64,000 bases of DNA from Flammulina velutipes (taxonomy: Eukaryota; Basidiomycota; Agaricomycetes; Agaricales; Physalacriaceae): contig CM022371.1 of assembly GCA_011800155.1 (NCBI GenBank), positions 1,178,001 to 1,242,000 on the forward strand, in the 5' to 3' direction. The stretch's first letter is position 1, and every line of letters starts with the position of its first letter. The translations under genes and the position numbers were made by a program. Below are positions 20,160 through 32,160 of the stretch, piece after piece. Under the pieces are notes generated by a model. It was not told the origin of the DNA and ran no database searches. It was given only the letters and a program-made list of their open reading frames with translations.

Positions 20160-21215
20160 TCACTCCCCACTTCCCCAGAATGAGTATTCAGCGCCAATGT
20201 AAGTGTGTTGCAATTTTATCGCGTTAATATCGTTGTTGCTACAATTCTCAAGATCTATTCTCAGCGAACGATCAAAATCGATGAGACGCCAATTATGGAC
20301 GTAATTGTGGCGAGGACAAGTCTCTGTCGAATCTTTCGGTGCACGGAGGATGTTGAAGGCTGTTATGTTGTGATGGATAATGCCGGTGGATGCAATATCG
20401 TGGACCACTTCACTGAGCTCGGACCTGTATGCGAATCAGACATATTCGATGATTACCAAGAAACAGATGCCTCACCGTAAGTTGGCTACATGTGCCGCAG
20501 GCTCCCTGCCCTGACCATAATATTGTCCCCCCAGTCTCTCCAACACAAGAATGGCCACCGTCTGCGGGGAAACGGAAGGACACCAGCTATTCCAGGACGA
20601 ATTCGTCTTGAAGCCATGTTCGTCTGTAAATTCCTCCGGTCGAATATCGTCCACCAGGTGATCCTGTGATGGTACGTCGTCGTCCATATCCGAATCGACT
20701 TCGGGGGGTACTTTGGAGGTCTTCCATGGGTAGATATTCGTCACAGAATTTCCTTCGCTGTCCTTGCACTCCGATAAGGGTACAGTGAAGAATCCATAAC
20801 ACTTCGCAGTGGAAGTGCCTCGACAGTCCCCCAGTTGTTCATAGAACCACGCCTCCCGAGCCAAGCTCCGAGAAAAGGTAGGCTTTGCCACCTTTATACA
20901 TACCTCGGAGGGTAAAGTGTTGGAGACATCGGCGCCGGAGGCATCAGAAGCAGACTCGACGCGCGCGATGTAGGTCATACCAATGCGACCTTCACCGATG
21001 AATCTTCTCAACGAAAGAACCAGTTGGCTAGCGTCGGATGTAACAGGGTGGGGAGCCCAACTCTCCACTGTTGGAGGTACCACGTCGTCTTCGCAGACCT
21101 TGTGGCGACTGGCAGGAAAAGACATGGAGGCGTTTAATTTGATGGGGACAAATGCGTGGCCTTTCAGAGCACATTTGCCTAGACTGACAGAAGCGAATGA
21201 TGGAGTAAAGACCAT
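20160..21215 (-). CDS. kinase-like protein copy B (catalytic Asp replaced by Asn)
   Basis: Two exons (21215-20476 and 20424-20160), 334 residues. The start ATG at 21215 aligns with the N-termini of copies C and D. N-lobe kinase features are a Gly-rich loop (FIGEGRIGMTYIARV), the VAIK-like EVCIKVAK, a helix-C Glu in SLAREAWFYEQL, and a hinge region (ILVLERLGGQYYG). Exon 2 holds the catalytic-loop equivalent (IIHHNITAFNIL) with Asn where kinases have Asp, and a DFG equivalent (LIDFDRS). The protein ends soon after, so the activation segment and C-lobe helices are missing. Probably a pseudokinase or non-catalytic binding protein. Copy B diverges from C and D in its middle acidic segment (DSDMDDDVPSQD). 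Confidence 0.75.
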
Positions 21216-21673
21216 TGGGAAGAAGAGGGACGCGTGGCGTGGCGGTGGTGGTGGCGGAAATGAAGAAGAACGAATAATGATTTCTGAATTGACCTTTATA
21301 AGGATATCTTTGTCCACGATCAATGTGCTGAGATTTACAATGCGGCAAAATCGTTTCGCTTTCAATCTGCGTAACGGTTCTTAGGCGCCCAGTTGGCGCC
21401 AATCGCAAACCTGGCCTTCTGGTTGTCTCTGACGTGTGTAGGCTGGTACCCGATGCCCGGGAGTTGGGCTCTTGTTCCTAACTTGACGAACAACAAGGAC
21501 TCAGATTGCTCTGGCTTTCCTTGCCAGCCGGATTGATGGCCACTGTGACTGAGCGTGACGAGTTCGCTTTGAACGCATCGAGTGGAATTTGGTGTCCTGG
21601 TATTGGCGCATAGCCTAGGAAAATTATTGTAAGACACTGAATCGTGGTATGTATGCTATATGTACTTTCTCCG
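21216..21673. other. intergenic, upstream of kinase-like copy B
   Basis: About 460 bp with the presumed promoter of copy B. I see no further gene. The region ends at the right arm of the inverted repeat. Confidence 0.4.
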
Positions 21674-21870
21674 ACCTTCCTACGAATTTTGCAAGCATCC
21701 AGCAGCTCCCTAGCTCGAGTTCTTTATCGCTTTTTTGATGAGTGGCAAAAGTTCTACTTCATATCTCGCTACCATCTTTCATAAATATGAGGTATACAAT
21801 ATTGCCTATCATAAGTGCTTTATTCGGAGCAAGACGAACCACACTGACGCCCGGTATGATTGATTGAACC
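21674..21870 (-). repeat. right arm of the inverted repeat flanking the kinase-like pair
   Basis: Reverse-complement relative of 18573-18735, about 35 bp longer through small insertions. It lies just past the 3' end of PEX12. The arms enclose 2.9 kb holding kinase-like copies A and B. Neither arm contains a convincing gene. Confidence 0.75.
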
Positions 21871-21934
21871 ATTACTGGGTGATTAACCATTACATAGGAC
21901 ATGCCAGTGATAGCAGCCCTGTCATGGTTGAAAG

Positions 21935-23299
21935 CTAAACTAGCACCTTCCTGAGTTGCCAAACGCGTGCAGGCAGCAACGTAACAGGACACCGACCATT
22001 CTTCTCCACCTCATCATACGCACACCGATAACAGAACACATATCCCGATGGTAACGCCGTCGCGTTATTAATACCCTCCTTACACAGCGGACACATCCCG
22101 TACTGTGTACCATCGAACGGTATACCCCGAGGATGCGGAGGAAGCATCTTTGGCGGCGGGATAGCCGGGCCAAGTGGGGATGCAGCCAAAGACCGTGCGG
22201 GGGACGAAGGGGAGTACCACCATTCCAAGAATTTCACGAAGAACACTGCGGTTGGTAGGAGCAAGCGGAGGGAATCTAGGAGGAGGTGGGGAGATGATAT
22301 TATGGTGTGTCGTATGAAGGCCAGGAAGCCGCGTTTTGTGGGAGGTGGGACTTTGGCAGCGGCGGCGCGCTGGGAGGTAATAAATATGTGGCAGTCTGCA
22401 TGGTGAAGGGAAAGACGTACCATATCTTCTATACCTAGCCGTCGAATGTCAACGCCCATCCATGCGAACCAAGGCCTGTAATAGGGAGTTTTGTCGAAGA
22501 GATACGCAATGTTGTATATGAACAGCCAGAGTTCAAAGGCCGTATTTAGCCACGGGTAAAGCTTTTTGTACGTTCGTCGCAGCCATCCTTTCAAGCTCTG
22601 TAGTCGAGTCGCGTCAGTCGACGAGATAAATGGAATGGAGTGTAAACCGACCGGGTCAGTGAGTAACCGGATTTGCCGGATATCTGTGGCTGCGTTCATA
22701 ATATCAGCGCTGACCCCGCCACCGAGATCTTCATAGTATTCTGAAGCTTTGGCGCGGATATAGGGTATGCCGACCTATGGTGTGTTAGGTTAGTCGCGAG
22801 ATTTAAATCTAGTTGACGCACTAAGGAGAGTAGGGAACGATGTATGTCGGTCTGGCGGAGCTGTTCGCCTGCGGGCACTCCGCCTGTTGCTGCTCTCTCC
22901 CTCTGCGGCTCGATATACGGTCTGCGTCTCCTTTTCAGACCATAAAAGTGTTCCGCGAACGATGCACCTGAAGATAAAGAGTTGAACGCGAGGACATGGT
23001 CGGAGAGAGTGGCAAGACCCACCGTGCTTCCGTAGATAGTGCTGCTCGACTACGAGCATGAGAGCGGCGTAGAACTCTTCATGCTTGTTCACGATTCTGA
23101 GGAGGTAGCGGGGGTAGCGTTGGGCGAAGACCTGTAGATTATCTATTGAGCTTGGCTGGCAAGGTGAAGTATGGGATTGGCATACGGCGAGGACATATTT
23201 CAATGCTGGCTGTAGGAGATCCCTGAGTTGCTCCTGCGAGATGAGTTCGAAGAGAGATGGCTTGAGTGAGTCGAGCCCGACGTTGCTGAAGAACTCCAT
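21935..23299 (-). CDS. PEX12: peroxin-12, peroxisomal RING E3 ligase subunit
   Basis: Four exons (23299-23023, 22967-22822, 22774-22421, 22369-21935), 403 residues. Pex12 works with Pex2 and Pex10 in the peroxisomal membrane to ubiquitinate the import receptor Pex5. Recognisable features are the N-terminal Pex2/Pex12 domain with YLRKHGASFAEHFYGLKRRR, the segment RSLLSLVGIPYIRAK, hydrophobic membrane helices near residues 150-280, and a C-terminal RING-like zinc domain (CPLC, NATALPSGYVFCYRCA, CPVT). The start ATG is the first Met of MEFFSNVGLDS. As in other Pex12 proteins the RING lacks the full set of eight ligands. Its promoter is shared with the divergent UPF0303 gene. Confidence 0.93.
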
Positions 23300-23664
23300 C
23301 GTCGCTGTCGTCACGGTGAGGGCGAATGGGAGACGCGTGAGCCGACCCGGTTCTCAGAATTACTTTGTCCCGGCTCGGTTACGTTGGATTAGACTTTGGA
23401 AGTAAGCACAAGTGGACGCTTGAAGGGAGACATCAACGCAAAGATAGGATTTGTATATCGATGTCGGTGGTTGGAAAGAAAGAAACTCCAATGCACGTTG
23501 TTGTCCTCCGGTCACGATCTGCATACAAATTCATTAGAAATGGATTTGTTAATGGGTATCAAAACAAGAGCCTTTGTATGAGCGGCGCTTGACGGTGCTA
23601 GGGCAGCTTAATTCATCACGGCCATCTTGCTTCGCGCAACCTCATGTTCAGCGGATTCCAGCCA
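23300..23664. promoter_or_regulatory. divergent promoter region, PEX12 / UPF0303 gene
   Basis: 365 bp between two divergent start codons. The open frames on the plus strand here are short and family-less. No specific factor site is assigned. Confidence 0.4.
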
Positions 23665-24590
23665 ATGGCACAAACCGACGCAGACCTCGCAACGAATGCT
23701 CTCAAAGACGAAACAGAATATCGATTTCAGTCGTTCTCTGCGTCGGACGCCGTGACTCTGGTACGCGCGCGTTCTTTCAAAAGGTCAACAACCGTAACAA
23801 CGTTGACAGGGACTTTCTCTGCGAAAACGATTCCGAGGCTCGTCGCGACACGCAAAAGGACGCGGCCTGGTGCTGTCGGTGCAGACTATCGCGGGGCACA
23901 CGCTCTTCTCGTGCACGGTGGGCGACTTGGGCCATCCGTCTGGTATTGGCGATGTCAGTCTCGACAGCTGGACGTGCTTGGAGGGCATGATCAACGTGGT
24001 GAAGAGGACGGGGCATTCAAGCTACTATGTGGAAAAGTCCATGAGCGCGATGGGAAGAACACCCAAGCAAATGGGCATGCAACCCGAATCCGTGAGGGTT
24101 AATGGTGGAGGTGAGTTTTAAACCGTAAACAAGCATTTGGAAGTCTGAAGAGCGTACAGCGTTTCCGATATGGTTGGACGTACGTTCTTCACGAATACGA
24201 CGTTATCCGGAATGTTGACTGTGCGAAACAGAACGCGAATTGTTGTCCCATCGCCGTCGTCGCGTGCTTTTCTGGCTCTTCGCAGGATGACCACAATGTA
24301 TGTTGAACTGGTCCTCGCTTCACTCTTGCAATAGTCTTGACTTTGTCGCAGCTTGTCGTCAATACTGTGCGGGATTACATTCACAAGATGAAAAGCCAAG
24401 CCCAGGCAGCACCGTCGATGCCAATACCACAAGTCATTCCCTCACAACAATACGACGATGGCGAGGTAAGTCGCGCCGATTCTGCAGCGTCTATATTGCT
24501 AAGGCGTCTCAGGATTGGCATCATGGGGAGGGACCGTTACCTGTACCGCCGAGCGAGTTCGGAGGCTCACTTTATACGTCGCACGCATAA
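23665..24590 (+). CDS. UPF0303/DUF336 (haem-degrading HbpS-like fold) protein
   Basis: Six exons (23665-23760, 23810-24110, 24160-24179, 24232-24297, 24352-24465, 24513-24590), 224 residues. Similar in layout to yeast YBR137W. Visible are LSVQTIAGHTLFSCTVGD, the conserved KRTGHSSYYVEKSM, and VRVNGGAFPIWLD followed by CCPIAVVACFSGSSQDDHNLVVNTVRDY split over small exons. The C-terminal extension ends in WHHGEGPLPVPPSEFGGSL. The family fold is related to HbpS. Enzymatic function is unproven, and the yeast member binds components of tail-anchored protein targeting. An upstream in-frame ATG (23644) exists, but the ATG at 23665 has the better context. Confidence 0.85.
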
Positions 24591-24677
24591 TATTCGAGCA
24601 TGAGTGGAATTTGGGATAGAATAAGGATAGGGAGAAAGAGGTAAACATAAGACCGTATACAGACAGACAAGCCCAAA

Positions 24678-25335
24678 TTACTCAGAGTGATGCTCCTCCG
24701 AAGACGCAGACTTGGGTGCACTGATAAACTTGATGTGTTCTGTAGACTGAAGTCAGCTACGCGATGGTGACTGTGTGGTAAGGACGAACCATGGCGGAGG
24801 AATATCTGGCGTTGGCCCTGGGGCGTAGAGGCGTCTGCGCCAGCCTCTGGCTCACGCATCTCGAACGCGGCCTCGACGTAGACCTTGGATCCCTTGCGAA
24901 GGGTCATGAGGTAGCGGTTGGCACCTTCAGAGAAGGAGAAGACGCGATGCCACGTAGCCTTGGGCGGTGGTCGCTCTGGAGTAGTGAGCACAGCTGCTTA
25001 TTGAATGTAAGACGAGCGCGTACCTCCGGTCTCAGCATCGGGAGGAAGGGGCGACTGAGTAGCAATGGTGTAGCTGTTGGTATCGGCGTTAGTAACGCGC
25101 CCTCGGAGTATTAGACATGCACATACGTGACAAACGGGCGGTCATTCTTGGTAGACCTTGTCTCTGGGTCAGCACCGAGATTGCCAATGAGTGTCAATCG
25201 TGCCATGTCTGCGCGACGAGCACTGGTGGAAAAAGCCTGGAAAACAAGTCAATATTTCTGCCAGGCTGAGTGTGTATAAGTGCGCACACGTAGAGCCGCG
25301 CCAGAGGCCGTCGATGTACGGAGAGCAGCAAACAT
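24678..25335 (-). CDS. mitochondrial single-stranded DNA-binding protein (Rim1-like)
   Basis: Five exons (25335-25288, 25236-25127, 25073-25024, 24975-24790, 24739-24678), 151 residues. The N-terminus is a short Arg/Ser/Ala mitochondrial presequence (MFAALRTSTASG...TSARRADM), followed by the OB-fold hallmarks of SSB: LTLIGNLGADPETR, TWHRVFSFSEGANRYL and KGSKVYVEAAFEMRE. It coats single-stranded mtDNA during replication. It converges with the UPF0303 gene, with only about 90 bp between stop codons. Confidence 0.9.
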
Positions 25336-25483
25336 GTCGAGTTTTTTGAATAAACGTTGATGGTGAAAGGTAAAAGGAGCCAATGAGTGAGAATTGCCTT
25401 GGGTTAGGGTTATTGAAGCTCGGTATGACGTCGATTGCGTCCCATCGCCCTTTGCTTTGCTCCTTTACACGCATAGATCCAGA

Positions 25484-28400
25484 ATGTCCCGGCATAGAGA
25501 TGTCAGAAATATGAACTTGGATGGTACGCATTTATTAGCAGCGTACGACGTGTTATTTTATTGTTGCAAGACGAGCTCGACGACGATGCCTTGTCTGATG
25601 GAGGAGATGAAGAAATAAGCGAGCAAGATCAGGGTGCGTCTTTCCGGACGCCAATAAGCAGAGTGCGATTTACATTGCCTGCAGCATCATTGGACGATGC
25701 CTTTGAAAAAGTAGTCGCAGTTATCGGGAATGCCACGGCGACGGGACTCTCCGACCGCGATGTCAAGAATGTTATCTGGGATAATTATTTCGGAGTGGAA
25801 TCGACGATTGAATGGGCATTAGGTGTGTGGTACTATCCATCCTGCGACTGTACGCTCAGCGCAACTCAGGCGAGCAAGAGAAACGGCATCTTGCTCAAGA
25901 ACGAAAAGGTAAGCAACAAACCCTTTTACTTCTTTCCACCATCATCGCCGGGCCCAGTCAACCTCCGCCGCACGAAATCGTACCCTTGCCTTTGCATTCT
26001 GCCACCAGTTCATACTTGACAACGCTACTACTGCTCAGCCATCACATCGCTTGATTATCGTCTTGGACAGTCATGAACGACAAGTCTCTCCCGGCCCTCC
26101 CTCAGCATCAGCAGTACACTGCTCCCCCTCATGGTCCTCCCCCAGGCGTCCCTCTTATCTATTTATCGCAGCAACTGCAGGATGCTCCCGAATACGATGA
26201 AACCCCGCCGTCGTCACCATCAGCGACAGAAAACCAGTCTATACATTCCCAGACCCCGCAGGTTGTCAACCGTCCGCTGAGCACCATTACGGAGCATACA
26301 GAAAGGACAATGTCAGATAGAAACGCGCGAGTGCCGTCACCTCCGCCCGTCCACAATGTCTCCCCCAGTCTTTCAGGTGAGTATCATACTATAAACAAGA
26401 CCGTAGCTCACACACGCCACAGAGTTCGATGAAGAATTGCGCGATCCGAACTCGATCCCTCTCTCACCTTCTGTCTCTGCGCTGCACGGCCTATCGCGTT
26501 TCGAGCCACCCCCATCCCAACCCCGCACAGAATCCGCCAGCTCGTGCTCGCCACTATCCAGAGTGTCCGTCCCGCGCATGGAGAGCATTCCAGACATCCC
26601 AGATCTCATGTCAAAATCCGCCCATTCCCTTCCTCCTCCCGCCCCGATCATTTCTGGAGTGCCGAAGAAAGTTTCCAAACTTTCGCAACTCGCATCTGCA
26701 CGAACAGCCAGTAAAGCGTCTCTGATAGGCAGTGAACAGTCTGGCCCTTCGGGAAGTAACATCGACGAAGGCTCAGTGCGGACGTTTCCACAGCTTCGTC
26801 CCGTCTCTGGTTCTGTGTACCCGGCAACGGCAGTGTCTTCGTTGTCGTCATCATCATCACAGTCGAGCGTGTCTGGGCGCACATCCATGTCAGCGCATGT
26901 CAATCGTGCCATCCAGGCAGCGATTGAACTTGAAGCTTTGGATACCCATCCGCCACCCCGAGTGCCTTCAAAGGATTCAATGTACAGGCCTAGAGCCCCA
27001 GCTCCCCCGTCAGATTCCACATCTACGCTGTCTCACAAGTCAACGGGGACGACTGCCTCTGTTTCATCGTCCAAAACCTCCACTGCCCCCGCATTGCCTC
27101 CCAAGGACGCCTCTCCCTCCAAACAAACCAAACAACCTTCCAAACTCGCGTTACTCGCACAGGCCAAAGCATCTCAGTCCAAAAGTGTCAAGAACAATGC
27201 GAACACCAAGGCTGTTGCCCTCAAACCCTCTCCAAAGACGGTGGATCCAGACATTGGTGTGATACCTGAGCCGGGTCAGCAGTATACCAGGTACTTGGAA
27301 CCTATTGCGAACGGGGATACTGTGACTACTGCCATCACATACTCGTACGAGTCGCTGCGCACCCTCACGAATCCATCGCGGCCTAATGTAGGGACTCCCC
27401 ACGTCGTGAGTCTTGACGAGGCGACGGCTGGAGGTGGGAAGAAGCCATCGAAACTTGCGGCGAAAGCGAAAAAGCAGAAGGAGGAAAGCCAGCTCAAGGC
27501 ACTTCCATTAACGGAAGAGAATATCGCATTGGTACCCGATGCACCTGCAATCTTCTTACCTACGAAGACAATGAGCAGGGCGACTCCTTCGGCATTTGCG
27601 ACGGTGCTTGTGGAGGATCCTGTGGCTTTGAAGCAGAAACGTAGGGAGGAAAAGCATCAACACAGGAGGCAAAAGTCGAAAGATTCGGAGGCGACGACGG
27701 TGCATATCGTTTCTGCTGTCGTTGGTGGGAATGGGGATGGCAATGACAGAAGGGTCAAGAAGAGCTTTGTGCCGGACTTTTCGACGCCATCTGCGTTTGA
27801 TTTCAAGGAGCCGAGTCGGGACGACGTTGTGCTACGTGCGCGCGAAGGGACGACTTTGAGCGGTCGTCGTAAGGACAAGGCGCCACAATCACCGACCTCT
27901 CCCACATTTTCGAGGACGTCCGTGAAGGCTTGACGAGCCTTTCCCTCCAATTTTTCTCTTCTTCGTTTTTCGTCTTTTTGTGTGTGTTGTGTATTCTTAT
28001 CATTTGTAATTTTTTATAGCGGCGAAAGAAAGAGAGAGGCTTCAGAAGCAGCAGGCTCCGCAGAAGAGCGTCGTCGCCTTGAAAGGGACTCCGAAGAAGT
28101 CAGGATTGGCGAGCCCTGGTTCCAAGTCGGGGACTGCGACGCCTGTGAGGGTTGCGGGTGTTGATCAGCGGGTGCTTGACTTGTCTGCGTTGAACCTAAC
28201 GTCAAGAGATGACGAGTACGTTCGGGATGAGGAGCCACCGAAGATGATTGTGGCTAGGGAGAAAGTTATTGAGGAGGCGAGACAAGCTTTGGAGAAGCAA
28301 CGGCAGAGTGACCTCAAGCAGGTCAGTCTTGTTGTTATTGGTATGTTGTTCTATGTTCTATGGATTTCCTTTTGTCTTATCGGTTTGGTAGGGCATGTTG

Positions 28401-29999
28401 ATGCTGGCAAGTCGACTTTGATGGGTCGTTTGTTGTATGAGACGGGGCGGATGGATGATAAAACACGGATGGCGAATGAGCGGGGGAGTTCCAAGGCGGG
28501 GAAGAGCAGCTTCAGTTGGGCATGGGGGCTGGATGGGACGACGGAAGAACGTGAAAGGTGCTATATTCTCTTTGACGTGTTTTTTTTGCATGAGGCTTAC
28601 GCTTAGTTTGTCGTAGAGGGATGACGATGGACATCGCATTGCAAACTATGAAGACACCTCATCGGCTGGTTACCATTTTGGACGCTCCCGGGCACAAAGA
28701 TTTCGTACCTAATATGATTTCGGGAGCATCGCAAGCGGACTGTGCGTTGTTGGTTGTTGATGCGTCGCATGGGGAGTTCGAGGCGGGTTTTGACCGTGGG
28801 GGTCAGACGCGAGAACATCTACTTCTCGTCAGGAGCTTGGGTGTCGCTCAGGTCATCGTGGCGGTCAATAAATTAGACATGGTTAGTCTTCTTTACTTAC
28901 TCAAATTCATTTTGGATGTTGACACTTTGCAGGTGAATTGGGACAAGACTCGATTCGACGATATCTCTAGCCAGATACGGCCGTTCCTATCTCAATCCGG
29001 ATTTCATCCATCGAAAGTCCAGTTTGTACCAGTTGCTGCTATGGATGGCATCAATCTCGTTTCTGCTGCTGATGCGCCTGGGCTTCGGGCGTGGTATAAA
29101 GGCGCCACCCTATTAGATTGTTTAGGTATGCTTGATGTTTCTTTTTCTTCGCCTGTTTCTCACAAACATGAAGATAAACTAGAACCGCCGACGAGGGACA
29201 TAAACTCCCCGCTGCGATTCCCGATATCGAACGTCTTCAAGGGACAGAGCGCGGGGGTTGGTGTGACTGGTCGGTTGTGCAGTGGTGTTATTCAAGTTGG
29301 GGAGCGTGTGCGTGTGCTTCCTGGTGATGAGACTGCGGTTGTGAAATGTGAGTGTTTGATTGGCTTTGGGAGGGTGATGTGATGCTCAAGGGGTTCTCTT
29401 TTTAGCTATTGAGGTTGAGGAAGAGAACGTTCCTTGGGCTATGGCTGGCTCGAACACGACTTTATTCTTGACCAACATCGACCCGATTAATCTGGCGGTA
29501 GGGAGTGTACTGTGCACTCCGTCTAACCTTGTTCCGTTGGCTACGACGTTCACTGCAAGGATTATCATCTTTGAAGTTCAGGTTCCTGTCACTGCCGGTG
29601 CTTCGGTGAGGAATGTCAGTGTATTCGTACTCGTTGTTTCTGACGTGGTTCAGGTTGAGCTGTTTCATCATTCGCGGGATGTACCTGCTACGATTTCGAG
29701 CTTGTTGATGACGCTGGATAGGGCGACAGGCGCTGTTCTTAAGAAGAAGCCTCGGTGCGTTTCAATTTTGCTTTTTGCTTTTGAGTTCCATGCTGATTCT
29801 TTTGTATGTTAGGGTTTTGGCGAAAGGCGTTTCGGCAGAAGTTCAGATCACGTTAAGATCTACTTCGCTGTCGAGCGCTGCTCCAGCTAGACCTATCCCA
29901 TTGGAGTCTTTTGCGGTCAATAAGGACATGGGAAGGATTCTGTTGCGGAGAGGTGGCGAGACGATTGGAGCTGGGATTGTTTTGGAGATATTTGGGTGA
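25484..29999 (+). CDS. HBS1: Hbs1-type translational GTPase (ribosome rescue)
   Basis: Thirteen exons joining to 1229 residues: 25484-25523, 25571-25822, 25870-25908, 26071-26376, 26423-27868, 28020-28340, 28392-28557, 28617-28881, 28933-29125, 29174-29347, 29406-29605, 29654-29754 and 29813-29999. Order: HBS1 N-terminal domain, a long disordered linker with repeated SKLxxLA motifs, then an EF-Tu-like GTPase (G1 [20 protein letters not shown]) and two beta-barrel domains. Hbs1 with Dom34/Pelota splits stalled ribosomes in no-go and non-stop decay. Intron 5 is about 150 nt against about 50 for most others. If kept, translation ends in frame at 27933, giving a 715-residue GTPase-less product. 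A Ski7-like motif ([13 protein letters not shown]) lies just before this donor. Confidence 0.93.
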
Positions 30000-30196
30000 T
30001 CGAGATGTTATATGTAGTCCTCTCCCTTGTTGTATTAGAGAAGAACTCGCTTATGAAACTATCACGGCGAAGTAAGGCCTAACCCAAATAGATGTGTGAT
30101 ACATTGGTCAAAACTGGTTCAAAAATACAACGTTTGGTCGATCTACGACCTTGTCTATCTGAAGGTCGGATGACTTCATCTTTTTCCATGTTATGT

Positions 30197-31722
30197 TCAT
30201 ACGATAATTGTGAGGTTAGACGTGTGCGCCACATAATCCCGATGTGCAGCCGACAATAGCAGAACGAAGGCTTGGCCCTCTGGACTATTGTCTCCTTCCT
30301 CGGATGCTGTGAAGAATGTATATGGGTTCACGGTGTTTTTCAGCCATCCGTTCTCGCTGAGGTTATCAGCGACAAACTGATGGGCATTGTCTGCAGCGTA
30401 GACCAAGGAATTGTTGCCGGTGAACGTGGCCATGCGATAGGTGACAGCTGCGAGCAGCGCTGTAGCGGACGAGTCGACGAAGGACCCTGTATCGTCAATT
30501 ACATTGCGCAGCGCTCCGGCGTCAGTCTGGATCGTCCTGGTTGTCAATAGATGTCCATGAAACAAGGTTCAACGAGACATACCTGATACCGCCACGCAGA
30601 TTCCGTAATTTCGTTTATCCATAGTGCGAGGTTCGCACTTTGCTCTTCAAAGCGTTCTGCTTGAGTTGTATGGTTCATAGTCATGAGCACGCGAAGCATC
30701 CCCGCAGCAGCCCAGGCATTTCCTATAGCCGGGATATCAGCGATGAAATGGCGAAGAACTTGAAGAAGCATCGTCACTGACCAGTTGCCCAATGGTTTTC
30801 ATCACTCCATGATCCAAGCATGATGTGCTTCCAAAGACCGCTATCGTCTCGGAGAACGTCACGATATAGAGATATTTGGTCGTAGGCTTCTTGAATGAGC
30901 GCTAACTCGCTGTCGCCGCCCGCCAAGGCTCCAAAGTACGCGATGAAAGGAGGTACCATGTAAATAAAATCGGACCTGTCAAAGGTTCATTTCCGTCAGT
31001 GCCGATGGATGGGGATACTAGGATTTGGTTACCATAGCTGAACCTCTTCTTCTCGATGGGAGATGGCGCCTGAGGTTGTGCGGGGCGCGTCATTGAGCAG
31101 ATAATCGAGTTGTTCCCCAGCTGCCGTAGAGTATGATGTATCGTAGAGGTCATCCCTCGTCCAGTTAGCCAAGAGAACTGCAACACCAAGACCTGTTTGA
31201 GACCATGCGTCAGCCACGACCTCTGCGAGGCGGTACGTTGTGCTTACTTGGAGGGTCCCCGACGGCAGAGTTTGTCATCAAAGTAAGAGAGTTCGATGAC
31301 TTGTTGGCGACCACTCTATCAGTCATATCAGCGCGAAGCTCGAGCTTCTGAGCTAAAGAACACGTACTCTGAGGCAATCTGTAAGACATCGGAAGCATTT
31401 TGATACCGAGCCAACGTAGTTGGGGGAAGGATCGCGCTCTCGTTGAAGACGGAGAGCGATGGCCATGAGTACTCGAGAAGAGCTTCAGCTGCGGTGCCTA
31501 GTTCCCAACTGGAAGAAAATTTTAGAGCCAAGAGGGCAACGGGGAAATTAGTACACACCTCTGTGTAGAGACCTGGAGCATGTTGGCCTTGACGGACGCA
31601 AGCTTAGCATTGCTGATAATGCCTGTGTACGAGATTCCAGAGGTCGGTGTCGGAACAGCGGCGGTGCCAGTGGTGAGAGTAGCAAGCGCAGCGCGAGCAA
31701 CCAAATGACAGAGGGGAGCCAT
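30197..31722 (-). CDS. secreted six-hairpin glycosidase-like protein (GH105/GH88-type)
   Basis: Seven exons on the minus strand. Junctions include 31559/31508, the intron near 31367-31317, and later introns near 31245, 31020, 30780 and 30580. The start ATG at 31722 opens a classic signal peptide (MAPLCHLVARAALATL). The body is all-alpha in appearance, with WSDFIYMVPPFIAYFG, GSWSDENHWATGNAWAAAG and many potential N-glycosylation sites (NHT, NWT, NNS, NLT). These patterns fit the alpha/alpha six-hairpin fold of unsaturated glycuronyl hydrolases acting on pectin- or glycan-derived oligosaccharides. Exact family and substrate cannot be settled by eye. It converges with HBS1. Confidence 0.7.
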
Positions 31723-32160
31723 GGGAAGCAACGAAGATCGGACGTTCCTTTCAGATGCATTTTATACCAAGACTGAAGGCTATTTATCGCGGCATCAAAT
31801 GACACACGATTCGAACGTAGAAAACACGCGGTGGGGAACAGAAATTCCAGATGGCCACATATTCCGTTATTCGGATCTGTGCAGAAGAAAGCGCCACGCC
31901 AGCATGATGATGGGTGAGCGTGACGGCCTTCCAGCGAGACGGTCCGGGTGGAGACAAGACATAGGATATGTTGGATGCTTATGCATGTTCTTCGAAGAAG
32001 TCGTCAGGAACCGAGGGAGGTTCGGGACATGCCGAGGTTTGAACGTGATGGCGCACTTGGGTAACAGGACCAAATAAAGCACTCTGCGTTGAACTTGCAT
32101 TTTTGGTCTTTGGATCAGAAAGGCGTTCTCGTAACTCCTCAATCCGTCCATTTAAAGTGC
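31723..32160. promoter_or_regulatory. divergent promoter region, glycosidase / THO2
   Basis: About 440 bp between two divergent starts. No coding signal is convincing here and no specific factor site is assigned. Confidence 0.4.

Noticed and set aside
22790..23022. Uninterrupted PEX12 exon 1 continuing past 23023
   Set aside because: Continuation destroys the conserved YLRKHGASFAEHFYGLKR junction; a GT-AG intron restores it.
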